Source: Verrucomicrobiia bacterium | Lineage (GTDB): Bacteria > Verrucomicrobiota > Verrucomicrobiia > Limisphaerales > Fontisphaeraceae | Direction: 5' to 3' | DNA: 64,000 bases | Assembly: GCA_026414565.1 (NCBI GenBank) | Contig: JAOAIT010000029.1 | Span: forward strand, 1-64,000 | In this document: one piece after another, positions 16,425 through 25,288 of the stretch | How the letters are laid out: the number at the start of each line of letters is the position of its first letter | Position numbering within the stretch: position 1 is the stretch's first letter | Position numbers and translations under genes: made by a program | The notes under the pieces: model-generated | Databases searched by the model: none | The model's input: the letters and a program-made list of their open reading frames with translations, nothing else | What the model was told of the DNA's origin: nothing

Positions 16425-17864
16425 ATGTTGTTTGCGGCGAATTACGATCCCAGCCCGTGGATGATCCTGCCGTTTGTGGTGTTGCTGGCCACCATTGCGC
16501 TGGCCCCGCTGGCCTGTCCGCAATGGTGGCTGCGGCATTATCCCAAGGTGGCGCTGTCCCTGGGCACTCTGACGCTGATTTACTATTGGTGGGGCCTGGG
16601 AGGGGAGGCCCGGCACACCGTGGCGCACACGGCCCATGAATATGTCAGTTTCATCGCGCTGATTGGCAGCTTGTTTGTGGTGTCCGGCGGCATCCATATC
16701 CAGGTCAAAGGGGAGAGCACCCCGCTGGCCAATACGGTCTTTCTGGCGATCGGCGCCGTGCTGGCCAACTTCCTGGGCACCACGGGCGCCTCCATGCTGC
16801 TGATCCGGCCGTGGCTGCGCATGAACAAGTACCGCATCACCAAACATCATGTGGTGTTTTTCATTTTTATTGTGTCCAATGTGGGCGGGTGCCTTACTCC
16901 CATTGGGGATCCCCCGTTGTTTCTCGGATATCTCAAAGGCATTCCGTTCTGGTGGGTCCTGCAACACTGCTGGCTCATCTGGCTGGCGGGCGTGGGCCTG
17001 CTGCTGCTGATTTTTTACCTTTTGGACCGTCACAATTACCGCCGCGCCCCGCAAACCGTGCGCGAGCAACTGGCGGAGCCGGCGGATCACTGGCGGCTGG
17101 AGGGGCTGGGGAATCTGTTCTTCCTGGCGGTCATTCTAGGCGCCGTGTTCATCAATCATCCGGTGTTCCTGCGCGAAGCGCTGATGGTGGCGGCGGCGGC
17201 CGGCTCCTACTTCACGACGCGGCGCGCCATTCATCAGGCCAATCACTTCAATTTTCATCCCATCCAGGAAGTGGCCATTCTATTCATCGGCATTTTTGCC
17301 ACCATGATGCCCGCGCTGGATTATCTGCAAAACAACGCCGCGCGCCTGGGCACGCCCACGCCCACCTTATACTATTGGGGATGCGGCTTTCTCTCGAGCG
17401 TGCTCGACAACGCCCCCACCTATCTCAATTTTCTAAGCGCCTGCCAAGGCAGCTTTGGCTCGCCGGAGCTGGTGCAGGCCGCGCGGGAGGCCCTGGCCGC
17501 CGGACCCGCGCTGGATCCCCGGACCTTGAGCGGTCCCCATGCCGAAGCCATACGCCACATGCTGGCAGGACTAGAGGCGATGCACGTCCCGGCCACCGCC
17601 CGGCGCGGGCTGAGCCGCGAGCACCTTCAAATTGCCCTGCTGCTGGGCAATCCCGAGCTGGTACGCCTGCTGGTGGCCATCAGTGTGGGCGCCGTGTTTT
17701 TCGGGGCCTGCACGTATATTGGCAACGGCCCCAACTTCATGGTGAAGTCCATTGCCGAGCATCAGAAAGTGCACGTGCCCAGTTTCATTGAGTACGTGTA
17801 CCGCTTCACGCTGCCCTTCCTGCTGCCGGTGCTGGTCATCGTGTGGTTGATATTCTTCCGCTGA
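16425..17864 (+). CDS. Sodium:proton antiporter, NhaD/CitM-like ion transporter
   Basis: A 479-residue protein with roughly 11-13 hydrophobic segments. The conserved middle (TTGASMLLIRPWLRMN, then NVGGCLTPIGDPPLFLGYLKG) matches the NhaD group of the ion transporter superfamily, in which the GDPPLF region forms part of the ion path. A second matching half ends in YIGNGPNFMVKSIAEH. The likely role is Na+/H+ exchange at the inner membrane; arsenite-like substrates are possible in the superfamily. It is monocistronic, with a terminator-like hairpin downstream. Confidence 0.85.
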   Translation: MLFAANYDPSPWMILPFVVLLATIALAPLACPQWWLRHYPKVALSLGTLTLIYYWWGLGGEARHTVAHTAHEYVSFIALIGSLFVVSGGIHIQVKGESTPLANTVFLAIGAVLANFLGTTGASMLLIRPWLRMNKYRITKHHVVFFIFIVSNVGGCLTPIGDPPLFLGYLKGIPFWWVLQHCWLIWLAGVGLLLLIFYLLDRHNYRRAPQTVREQLAEPADHWRLEGLGNLFFLAVILGAVFINHPVFLREALMVAAAAGSYFTTRRAIHQANHFNFHPIQEVAILFIGIFATMMPALDYLQNNAARLGTPTPTLYYWGCGFLSSVLDNAPTYLNFLSACQGSFGSPELVQAAREALAAGPALDPRTLSGPHAEAIRHMLAGLEAMHVPATARRGLSREHLQIALLLGNPELVRLLVAISVGAVFFGACTYIGNGPNFMVKSIAEHQKVHVPSFIEYVYRFTLPFLLPVLVIVWLIFFR

Positions 17865-17902
17865 ATGACCGGCCGCCACGGGGCGCCGTCCCCGCAAAAT
17901 GC

Positions 17903-17937
17903 AATAACCCCCGAGCCTTGTCGGCCCGGAGGTTATT
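17903..17937. terminator. Bidirectional terminator-like hairpin between convergent genes
   Basis: AATAACC pairs with GGTTATT and an inner GC-rich arm (CCCGAGC versus GGCCCGGA) pairs imperfectly. The A/T ends give a short T-run on either strand. It sits between the antiporter gene (+) and the HMA gene (-), which converge. Confidence 0.6.
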
Positions 17938-17960
17938 GGCTGGCCTAAAATGAAAGCGGG

Positions 17961-18224
17961 TTAATTCACCACCTTGAAGCCGGCCTTTTTGATGGCCGTG
18001 GCAATTTCCTTCTTGCTGGTCTGTTTTTCGTCGAAGGTGACTTCCGCCTTGCCCAATTCCACCTTCCTGGCGGTCACGCCCTTGACCTTCGCCAAGGCGG
18101 CGTCCACCTTGGCCACGCAGCCATGCGGGCAGGACATGCCTTCGATTTTAAGATTCACCGTCTCGGCCTGGGCAGCCACCGCCGCCAGCACCGTCACCGC
18201 AGCCAGAGCAATCCATTTACGCAT
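17961..18224 (-). CDS. Secreted heavy-metal-associated (HMA) domain protein, MerP/CopZ-like
   Basis: An 87-residue protein. A Sec signal peptide (MRKWIALAAVTVLAAVAAQA) is followed by one HMA fold (VNLKIEGMSCPHGCVAKVDAAL ... KKEIATAIKKAGFKV). The metal site reads CPHGC, cysteines 32 and 36, which is one residue longer than the canonical CxxC. Predicted role: a periplasmic soft-metal chaperone or scavenger (copper, mercury or similar). No metal transporter gene is adjacent. Confidence 0.85.
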   Translation of the reverse strand: MRKWIALAAVTVLAAVAAQAETVNLKIEGMSCPHGCVAKVDAALAKVKGVTARKVELGKAEVTFDEKQTSKKEIATAIKKAGFKVVN

Positions 18225-18449
18225 AATTTTCTGTAATTCGTGTTTTTAATGATGTTGATTAGTTAGACAGCGGACTAAAAATGGCACAAGTCGGTGCAAG
18301 CGCAAGGGGCGGCAGGAATTTTTTTAGCCGGGGATTGGGGTGTGAACCCACAGGTCCGCCTCTGGTCGTGGCGATGAGGCGGAAGTGCGGGCTTACCCCA
18401 GATTTAAGCGGGGGCCATCGGCTTCACCCCCCCCGGGCCGCCGTCCGGA

Positions 18450-19679
18450 TCAGTCCTGCCGGGCGGCTTCATACATGGCCACGATGTTTTGCGGGGGAAC
18501 ATCGGCCAGGATGTTGTGCACCTGCTGGAAGACGTAGCCGCCGCCGGGCCGCCAGATGTCGAGCAGGCGGCGGACATGGTCCTTGACCTGGGCCGGCGAG
18601 CCGTGGGCCATGATTTCGCGGGTATCGCAGCCGCCGCCCCAGAAAGTGACGCGGGCGCCGAAGTCGCGCTTAAGCTCCGCCGGGTCCATGCCGCGGCAGG
18701 AGATTTGCACGGGGTTGATGGCTTCCATGCCCGCCTCGATGAGGCCGTCGAGCAGCTCGCGCACGCCGCCGCAGCAGTGCAACATGATGCGCACGTGCGG
18801 GGCCAGCTCCTTCACCCGGCGCCACATCAGGCGCTGGCGGGGCTGGAAAAACTCGCGGTACATGGCGGGAGAGATTTGCGGGCCGCGCTGCATGCCCAGG
18901 TCATCGCCAAACAGGATGATGTCAATGTATGGCCCCACGGCGCCGAGGAAACGCTCGAGATTGGCCAGGTGGAGGGCCACCAGGCGGTCCAGGAATTCGT
19001 GCGCCCGCTCCGGCTGGCCGGCCAGGAGCAGGAAAAAATTATCGTTGCGGTAGAGGAACTGGCCGGTTTCGAGCAGGTTGCCGCCGAATAAACCGATGAT
19101 GGCGCGGTCGGTTTGCGCACGCAGGCGCCGGGCGCCCTCGGCCAGAACCGCCGGGCCGTCGGGGCCGGCCGCCAGCGGGCCGGGCGGAGATTTCATGGCC
19201 ATCCACATGCTTTCCTCGAAGGCGGCATCGAGGTGGTCAAGGTCATCGGCCTCGGCAAAGGGATAGTGGACCTGCTCGAAGTAAAGGCAGCCCTCGGGCA
19301 TGCGGGCCAGCAGGTTGCCGCGGGCGGAGCGCACCACCCATTCGCCGTTTTGTTTTTCCGGTCTGACCCAGGCCGGGATCAGGCAGGGCGTGCCATCGGG
19401 CAGGGTCCATTCGCGCCAATGGTGGTCCTCGAGGGCGAAGGCGCGGCCCAGCTCGATGGTGTCCACGTGAAAGAGCTGCAGCACGTCCTCATCCACGATG
19501 GCGAGCTGCTGCACCGCATCATAGACGCGGATGGGGCGCTGCGGGAGGCCGAGGTACTGGCGCAAGTGGGCATAGGCGATGGCCGCGATGCCGGAGGAGC
19601 GGTGTCCCGACAGGTCAATGGGGACGCGGCCGGTCTCCCGATGATCCAGCGCGGCGAGCACACGTTCACGTGAGGTCAT
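18450..19679 (-). CDS. Uroporphyrinogen decarboxylase family protein (MtaA/CmuA-like), not HemE
   Basis: A 409-residue protein of the UroD fold. It opens with TSRERVLAALDHRETGRVPIDLSG and has the Zn-type motif MLHCCGGVRELLDGLIEAGMEAINPVQ typical of methyltransferase-like UroD proteins, rather than the HemE signatures. Family members transfer methyl groups from corrinoids, but many secreted-polymer-degrading planctomycetes and verrucomicrobia carry expanded sets with no known role. ATG 19679 is chosen from a possible 19697 start because MTSRERV matches the family N-terminus. It is separated from its neighbours by more than 70 bp. Confidence 0.75.
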   Translation of the reverse strand: MTSRERVLAALDHRETGRVPIDLSGHRSSGIAAIAYAHLRQYLGLPQRPIRVYDAVQQLAIVDEDVLQLFHVDTIELGRAFALEDHHWREWTLPDGTPCLIPAWVRPEKQNGEWVVRSARGNLLARMPEGCLYFEQVHYPFAEADDLDHLDAAFEESMWMAMKSPPGPLAAGPDGPAVLAEGARRLRAQTDRAIIGLFGGNLLETGQFLYRNDNFFLLLAGQPERAHEFLDRLVALHLANLERFLGAVGPYIDIILFGDDLGMQRGPQISPAMYREFFQPRQRLMWRRVKELAPHVRIMLHCCGGVRELLDGLIEAGMEAINPVQISCRGMDPAELKRDFGARVTFWGGGCDTREIMAHGSPAQVKDHVRRLLDIWRPGGGYVFQQVHNILADVPPQNIVAMYEAARQD

Positions 19680-19751
19680 GGCGCCATGACAAGGCATGGG
19701 CCGAGGCCGGTCAAGCCTGTTTGCGGCCGCGCGGTGGGGGGCGAGGGCGGG

Positions 19752-21086
19752 TTATTTGGCCAGCGGTTTGGGCTGGGCGGCCTGCCATTCGGCGGCGCTG
19801 ACTTTACGCACTTGATGCAGGAAGACAAAGGTGCCCTTTTTGTTGCCCACGACGACATCCGGCCACTTGTCGCCATTGAGGTCGCCGGGGGTCACCTGGG
19901 TGCCCACGCCCGAGTCGTTGTCAATGAGGTAGGGGATGAAGTCCACGGTTTTGTCCTTATTGCGCACGGTCTTGAACCAATAGAGCACCGCCGGGGCGTT
20001 GGGGTCGGTGTCGCCGGTGGGGCCGTGGGCCCAGAAGCGTTTGCCGGTGAGCACGTCCAGCACTCCATCCCGATCCATGTCCACCAGCTCGATGGCGTGG
20101 GGCTGGGTGAAGAGCACCCCGTATTTGTTGTCCTCGGGCTTCTTGTTCATGATGACGTGCTTCTTGAACTTGATTTCGCCGTTTTCGCGATATTGCTCAT
20201 ACCAGGCCAGGCCGTGGTTGTGCGGGTCGAGGCAGGTGAACACGTCGTTCAAGCCGTCGCCGTTGAAGTCATACACCCACATCTGCGCGGCGCCCGGCCC
20301 GGGGGCAAAGGGCACGGGATGGAAAGTCCACACGGGGTCCCCCTCGCGGGAGGCCGGCTGTTCCCACCAGCCGTTTTGTTCCAGCAAATCTTTGCGGCCG
20401 TCGCCGTTGACATCCCCAAACCCGATGCCGTGGGTGTAACGGTGCCAGCGCTTGTCGGGCGGGGACACGGGATGAAAAGTGGCGGGCTGTTTGGGGTCGG
20501 CCCAGTTGATGGTGGCGTAGCCGAGCTGGCCGGGCTGGTTGGGCTTGCTGGAGTTGCAGATGATCTCCGGTTTGCCGTCGCCGGTGAGATCGCCAAACAT
20601 GGGCGATTCATTGTCGAGGACATCCAGCAGTTTATACTTCGCCCAATGGCCCTGCCCCTGATTGCGCGGGTTTTCGTACCAATAAACCTCCTTGCCGGGG
20701 AAGCCGTAGATGATGATGTCCATCCAGCCGTCGCCGTTCAAATCGTAGGTGTAGGTAAGGAAATTGTCCGAGTAGTCGTTTTCATTGCTTAACGCGCCTT
20801 TATAACCGGCGATGGTGGCCTCCGTGCCGTCAGCTTTTTTTATTTTGGAGGTCTTGTCGGCCGGGCGGTAGGCGGTGCGGGTTTTGAAGTCCGGCCCGGC
20901 GTACCAGAACGGGCCGGACACGACGTCCATGTGGCCATCCTTGTTGAAATCCCCGAAGTGCGCGCCTTCGGACCAGAACTCATCCGTGAGGCGGATTTTT
21001 TGGAAGGTGTGCAGGGTGTAATCAGCGGCCAGGGCCGGCAAGGCTAACGCGCCGGTGGCGAGCAAGGCAAATGCGGTGTAATGCAT
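19752..21086 (-). CDS. Secreted FG-GAP/VCBS repeat protein
   Basis: A 444-residue protein with a signal peptide (MHYTAFALLATGALALPALAA) and at least six repeats of the calcium-binding beta-propeller type: GDFNKDGHMDVVSG, YDLNGDGWMDIIIYG, GDLTGDGKPEIICN, GDVNGDGRKDLLEQ, YDFNGDGLNDVFT, VDMDRDGVLDVLTG and GDLNGDKWPDVVVGN. It is probably an extracellular seven-bladed propeller with carbohydrate or protein binding role. No enzymatic motif is visible. It stands alone between the UroD-family gene and panB. Confidence 0.85.
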   Translation of the reverse strand: MHYTAFALLATGALALPALAADYTLHTFQKIRLTDEFWSEGAHFGDFNKDGHMDVVSGPFWYAGPDFKTRTAYRPADKTSKIKKADGTEATIAGYKGALSNENDYSDNFLTYTYDLNGDGWMDIIIYGFPGKEVYWYENPRNQGQGHWAKYKLLDVLDNESPMFGDLTGDGKPEIICNSSKPNQPGQLGYATINWADPKQPATFHPVSPPDKRWHRYTHGIGFGDVNGDGRKDLLEQNGWWEQPASREGDPVWTFHPVPFAPGPGAAQMWVYDFNGDGLNDVFTCLDPHNHGLAWYEQYRENGEIKFKKHVIMNKKPEDNKYGVLFTQPHAIELVDMDRDGVLDVLTGKRFWAHGPTGDTDPNAPAVLYWFKTVRNKDKTVDFIPYLIDNDSGVGTQVTPGDLNGDKWPDVVVGNKKGTFVFLHQVRKVSAAEWQAAQPKPLAK

Positions 21087-21142
21087 GCCTAATTAGTGAC
21101 CCGGATTAGGCCGGCGGTCAAGCGCGCCCTCTTGATTGCGCC

Positions 21143-21922
21143 TCAGGCCGGGCGGTGGCCCGGCAGGGTCTGCATCCAACGCTGGACGGCCTGTTGGATG
21201 GCCTCAGCACATTGGGCCTGGGGCGTCACAAAGCGCGGCCTGAACCAGGGGAACAAACCCACCAAATCATGAATGACCAGAATCTGCCCATCGCAATCCG
21301 GGCCGCTGCCAATGCCGATGGTGGGAATGCGGAGGGCGCGGGTGATTTCCGCCGCCACGGGGGGCGTGACCAGTTCCAGCACCACGGCAAAAGCGCCTGC
21401 CGCCTCCAGTGCCCGGGCATCGGCCAGGAGCGCGGCGGCCTCCTCGGGTTTTCTGCCTTTGACGCGATAGCCGCCCTCTTCTTGGACGTGCTGGGGCAAC
21501 ATGCCCAGATGCCCCAAAAAAGGAATGCCGGCCTGCACGATGGCTTGCACTTGAGGCAGGATGGCGCGTCCACCCTCGGCTTTGACGTATTCGGCGCCCG
21601 CGGCGCCCAATCGTCGGGCGCTGGCCACCGCCTGCTCAGGGGTGGTGTAGGTGCCAATCGGCAAATCGGCCCCCAACAGCGCGCGCGGCTGTGCCCGCGC
21701 ACAGGCGCGCACGTGGTGCTCCATGTCCGCCAGCGTGACGTGGGTGGTATCGGGATGGCCCAAGACCACCATGCCCAGGGAATCGCCCACCAGGAGAAAA
21801 GGCACACCCGCCTCGTCCAACAGGCGGGTCATGGGGTAATCGTACGTGGTGAGAAAGGGGATGGGTTGCCGCCCTTTGCGCGCCTGGCAATCGGCGACGG
21901 TTACTTTGGAGGCCGCATTCAT
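21143..21922 (-). CDS. panB: 3-methyl-2-oxobutanoate hydroxymethyltransferase
   Basis: A 259-residue enzyme of pantothenate/CoA synthesis that transfers a hydroxymethyl group from methylene-THF to 2-oxoisovalerate. Family motifs are clear: PFLTTYDYPMTRLLDEAGVPFLLVGDSLGMVVLGH (metal and substrate Asp/Ser), YVKAEGG, GHLGMLPQ and IPTIGIGSGPDCDGQILVIHDLVGL. Length is normal. The start at 21922 overlaps the upstream heptose-kinase stop by ATGA. A longer frame from 22903 exists but reads through the shadow of that gene. Confidence 0.95.
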   Translation of the reverse strand: MNAASKVTVADCQARKGRQPIPFLTTYDYPMTRLLDEAGVPFLLVGDSLGMVVLGHPDTTHVTLADMEHHVRACARAQPRALLGADLPIGTYTTPEQAVASARRLGAAGAEYVKAEGGRAILPQVQAIVQAGIPFLGHLGMLPQHVQEEGGYRVKGRKPEEAAALLADARALEAAGAFAVVLELVTPPVAAEITRALRIPTIGIGSGPDCDGQILVIHDLVGLFPWFRPRFVTPQAQCAEAIQQAVQRWMQTLPGHRPA

Positions 21923-22947
21923 GGACGGGAATGGCTGAAACTGGCGAGCAATTCCGCCGGCGTGACGGCCGCCGTGCCCACCTTGCCCACCACCACCCCC
22001 GCGGCGTGATTGGAGAAAATGGCGGCTTCTTCCGGGGACGCTCCGAGGGCGATCGCGAGGGTGAAGGAGGCGATGACCGTGTCGCCCGCGCCGGAGACAT
22101 CGAAGACCTCGCGCGCCACGGTGGGAATGTGCAGGGGCGGCTGCTCGCGGCGGCACAACAGCATGCCCTGCTCGCCCAGGGTGACGAGCAACAAGGCCGG
22201 TTGCAGGCGGGTCAACAAATCCCCCGCCGCCTGCAACAAAAGTTTGTCCTGCATGGGCGGCAGTCCCCGAGCGCCATCGGGCAGGCCGGCCAGCTCGAAA
22301 GTTTCCTTGCGGTTGGGGGTGATGAGCGAAAGCCGGCTCAGGTCCAGGCGGTGGACCGGCTTGGGGTCCAGGCTCAACCAAATGCCCCGTTCGCGACAGA
22401 GGCGCTTCAGTTCGTCGAGCAGGGGCTGGGTAACGACCCCTTTGCCGTAATCCCCCACAATGACGGCATCCGCCCCGTCCAGCCGCTGGCGCAGCAGGTC
22501 GAGGAGCCGCTGGGTGGCGGCGCCGCCCAGATCGCCGCGCGTTTCCCGATCCACCCGCACCACCTGCTGCTGGTGGGCGATGATGCGCGTCTTGATGCTG
22601 GTGTGGCGGTCCCGCAAGGTGAGCAGGCCGCGGGTATCCACGCCGTCGGCCGCCAGCAAATCCTGGAGTTGGCGGCCGGCGGCGTCGTGTCCCACCACGC
22701 CCACCACGGCGGCCTGCGCGCCGAGGGTGGTGAGGTTGCGCGCCACGTTGGCGGCGCCGCCGGGCATGAAACTCTCGCGCACAAACTCCAGCACGGGCAC
22801 GGGGGCTTCGGGCGAGATGCGATTCACCTGGCCCCAAACAAACTGGTCGAGCATCAAGTCGCCCACCACCAGCAGGCGCCGTTGTCCGGCACGTTTCAGC
22901 CAACGGTGGACGCGTTCACGGGAAAGCTGAAGGGCTGTTTTTTTCAT
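21919..22947 (-). CDS. PfkB-family D-glycero-beta-D-manno-heptose-7-phosphate kinase-like
   Basis: A 342-residue ribokinase-fold protein. It has LLVVGDLMLDQFVWGQVNRISPEAPVPVLEF, a close match to the HldE kinase domain, the GGAANVARNLTTLGA sugar-binding motif and the catalytic DVSGAGDTVIASFTLAIA near the C-terminus. It is a single kinase domain without the nucleotidyltransferase half of bifunctional HldE (RfaE1-type). Predicted role: phosphorylation of heptose 7-phosphate for LPS core precursor. The ATG at 22947 is chosen over an upstream in-frame start at 22968. It is the upstream partner of panB by ATGA overlap. Confidence 0.85.
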   Translation of the reverse strand: MKKTALQLSRERVHRWLKRAGQRRLLVVGDLMLDQFVWGQVNRISPEAPVPVLEFVRESFMPGGAANVARNLTTLGAQAAVVGVVGHDAAGRQLQDLLAADGVDTRGLLTLRDRHTSIKTRIIAHQQQVVRVDRETRGDLGGAATQRLLDLLRQRLDGADAVIVGDYGKGVVTQPLLDELKRLCRERGIWLSLDPKPVHRLDLSRLSLITPNRKETFELAGLPDGARGLPPMQDKLLLQAAGDLLTRLQPALLLVTLGEQGMLLCRREQPPLHIPTVAREVFDVSGAGDTVIASFTLAIALGASPEEAAIFSNHAAGVVVGKVGTAAVTPAELLASFSHSRP

Positions 22948-22974
22948 GGGAAATGACCCCAACCGCAAGGTGTT

Positions 22975-23763
22975 TCAACCCAGGAAACCGGTCAAGGGAC
23001 TGGTGGCGCTGGCCACGGGCTGGCGCTCGGCCAGCCCCACCTCATACGCCGCGCGCCCCGCCTCCACGGCAGCCCGGAAGGCCTGGGCCATGCGGACCGG
23101 ATCGCTGGCAATGGCGATGGCCGTATTCACCAAGACGGCGTCCGCGCCCAATTCCATGGCCTCGGCCGCGTGGCTGGGGGCGCCCAAGCCGGCATCCACC
23201 ACCACCGGCACGGTGGCCTGCTCGATGATGATGCGCACCTGATCGCGGGTCAGGACCCCTTGATTGGAGCCGATGGGCGAGCCCAACGGCATGACCGTGG
23301 CCGCGCCGGCCTCCTGCAGCCGCTTGGCCAGCACGGGGTCCGCGTTGATGTAGGGCAGCACGGTGAAACCTTCTTTCACCAGTAGTTCGGTGGCCGCCAG
23401 GGTTTCGATGGGATCCGGCAGCAAGTAGCGCGGGTCCGGATGAATCTCGAGTTTGACCCATTTGGGGAGTCCGGCGGCGGCGGCGAGCCGGGCCAGGCGC
23501 ACGGCCTCGGCGGCGTTCAACGCGCCGCTGGTGTTGGGGAGGATCAGATAGCGCTGCGGATCGATAAAATCCAAAATATTGGCGAAGGGATCATGCCGTC
23601 CGCTGAGATCGGCCCGCCGCAGGGCCACGGTCACAATCTCCGCGCCGCTCGCCTCCAGCGCCGCACGCATCAGCTCGGGCGAAGCAAACTTGCCGGTGCC
23701 CAACAAGAGCCGCGAGCGAAACGTCCGCCCCGCCACCACCCATGGACGATTTTCCAACATCAT
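22975..23763 (-). CDS. thiG: Thiazole synthase
   Basis: A 262-residue (alpha/beta)8 enzyme making the thiazole phosphate of thiamine from deoxyxylulose phosphate, dehydroglycine and ThiS thiocarboxylate. Diagnostic stretches: [51 protein letters not shown] and [33 protein letters not shown]. No other thi genes are adjacent and no TPP riboswitch is seen upstream. The first ATG at 23763 is chosen (the preceding codon is TTG). It lies 27 bp upstream of the kinase gene and may be cotranscribed with it and panB. Confidence 0.95.
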   Translation of the reverse strand: MMLENRPWVVAGRTFRSRLLLGTGKFASPELMRAALEASGAEIVTVALRRADLSGRHDPFANILDFIDPQRYLILPNTSGALNAAEAVRLARLAAAAGLPKWVKLEIHPDPRYLLPDPIETLAATELLVKEGFTVLPYINADPVLAKRLQEAGAATVMPLGSPIGSNQGVLTRDQVRIIIEQATVPVVVDAGLGAPSHAAEAMELGADAVLVNTAIAIASDPVRMAQAFRAAVEAGRAAYEVGLAERQPVASATSPLTGFLG

Positions 23764-23881
23764 CAACGCAAAGCTACCCCCTTCCCGCCGCGCCGTCCAG
23801 CCACAGAATGACTGGCGCGGGCGGTGGGAAATTAGTTTGAAATCGGGCGGCCAACCTTATTGAATCGCGTGCCGGGATCGC

Positions 23882-24748
23882 ATGGCCTACCTGGATCTAT
23901 TGCTGAATCTGATTGCCTGGTTGTTGTGGGCAAGCTGGCGCACGGCCCGTTTGAGCGCGGCGCCGGCGCCCTTGAGCTTGGCCGCCACCGTCCGCCCGGC
24001 TGATCAGGTCGCCCAGCGGCGGTGGGTTTATCCGGTGCTGCTGGCCGGGCTGCTGGTGCTGCGCGGCCTGTTCTATTCCCAACTGGGAGAAGCCCTGGAC
24101 TGGACGCCCAAAATCTCGCTGGGCGTGCTGGTGATCAGTTTCAAGTGTGAAACGGTGGGACGGTATTTGCTCTTCTCGCTCACCAGTTTCGCGCATTTCT
24201 TTTTCGTGGTGTATTTCGGGCTGCTGCTGCTTTCGGCGGTGCAGGGACAGCCGGCGGAAATCTCACCGCCGCAGCGGTTTTTGCGGCAACTGGTGGGGCG
24301 CCCCGCCCGCTGGCCCGGCGTGCTGCAAGCCCTGCTTCCGCTGGTGCTCGCCATGGCCGGATGGCCGCTGTTGCAACTTTATTTCCAATCACTGGACTAC
24401 CTGCCGGAAGCGCCGCCGTCCCAGCTCTGGAAGGATGCCCTGGGATTTGGCGTGGTGGTGCTGCTGGCGTGGAAATACCTGCTGCTGGGTTTGTTTGCCC
24501 TCCATCTGATCAATCTCTACGTCTATTTGGGGCCGGGAAGTTTCTGGCCCTTTGTCTCGCAGAGCGCCCGGGTGTTGCTGCGGCCCCTGCGCTGGATGCG
24601 GCTGGGCAAGCTGGATCTTTCACCGCTGGCCGGCATGGCGGTGGTGCTGGCCGTCTGCTGGCCCATTGAGCGCTGGCCCGAATGGTGGAAAGTATCCCCT
24701 GCCCCGCCACCGGCGCAGAACCGGCCCGCTCCGCCACGTCTTCAATAG
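23882..24748 (+). CDS. YggT-like integral membrane protein
   Basis: A 288-residue protein with an N-terminal hydrophobic segment and several others; the C-terminal portion (LINLYVYLGPGSFWPFVSQSARVLLRPLRWMRLG) resembles the YggT domain (the N-P/F-FW and R-P-LRRL pattern). YggT proteins are implicated in membrane organisation or ion homeostasis, but no mechanism is established. The C-terminus is proline-rich. Its stop overlaps by a few bases the stop of the convergent cyclic-nucleotide-binding gene. Confidence 0.65.
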   Translation: MAYLDLLLNLIAWLLWASWRTARLSAAPAPLSLAATVRPADQVAQRRWVYPVLLAGLLVLRGLFYSQLGEALDWTPKISLGVLVISFKCETVGRYLLFSLTSFAHFFFVVYFGLLLLSAVQGQPAEISPPQRFLRQLVGRPARWPGVLQALLPLVLAMAGWPLLQLYFQSLDYLPEAPPSQLWKDALGFGVVVLLAWKYLLLGLFALHLINLYVYLGPGSFWPFVSQSARVLLRPLRWMRLGKLDLSPLAGMAVVLAVCWPIERWPEWWKVSPAPPPAQNRPAPPRLQ

Positions 24749-25185
24749 GGGGGGCCGCCGCCCTGCAGGCTTTCGGCCTGGATGCGCGCCACCTGTTCTT
24801 TCAGCTCGGCAAAGCGGGCATCCAACAAGGCCAGCCGCCGGGCCAGGAGGCGGGCCAGCTCCCAGGCGATTTCCGGGGTGTGGCTGAGCGCTTCGTCGGC
24901 CTGCTCGATACGCAACAGGGTGCAGGCTTCCACGGTGCGGACGGTGGCATTTTGGTAGCAGCGCAACAGTAGCGACAACTCGCCAAACACTGCCCCGCGA
25001 TCGGCCACCAGACACAAAGGCATGTCGTTTTTGACAATTTCCACCCGCCCCGCCAGCAACACATAAAGCACCCCCAAACGCTCCCCCTGACGCAGGAGGA
25101 CTGTGCCTGGCGGGACCTGAATTTCCGCTGGCGGCGGGTCCAGGGCACGCAACAGACTTTCAAGACGCTGGGACACAAAGGCCAT
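24742..25185 (-). CDS. Cyclic nucleotide-binding domain protein
   Basis: A 147-residue protein that is essentially one cNMP-binding (Crp N-terminal) domain: PPGTVLLRQGERLGVLYVLLAGRVEIV, GAVFGELSLLLRCYQNATVRTVEACTLLRI. The phosphate-binding cassette is FGELSLLLRCYQNATV, where the canonical Arg-x-Ala is replaced. No DNA-binding domain follows; the tail is a short helix (ARLLARRLALLDARFAELKEQVARIQAE). It could be a cAMP sensor in trans, or have lost nucleotide binding. A CHASE2 adenylate cyclase is encoded 2.4 kb away. ATG 25185 is preferred over an in-frame GTG at 25191. Confidence 0.75.
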   Translation of the reverse strand: MAFVSQRLESLLRALDPPPAEIQVPPGTVLLRQGERLGVLYVLLAGRVEIVKNDMPLCLVADRGAVFGELSLLLRCYQNATVRTVEACTLLRIEQADEALSHTPEIAWELARLLARRLALLDARFAELKEQVARIQAESLQGGGPPY

Positions 25186-25288
25186 CCGCACCGGGCGCTG
25201 GAGGGTGCTAATGGAGGAAATATAGCACGCTTTAAGCCTCCCTCAACCTGGAGACAAGCGGATGCTGGGAGCGGGGAGGGGGCGGCCC

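Noticed and set aside
21923-22903. Extended panB frame to 22903
   Set aside because: Its N-terminal 327 codons are a shadow of the PfkB kinase gene; panB proper starts at 21922.
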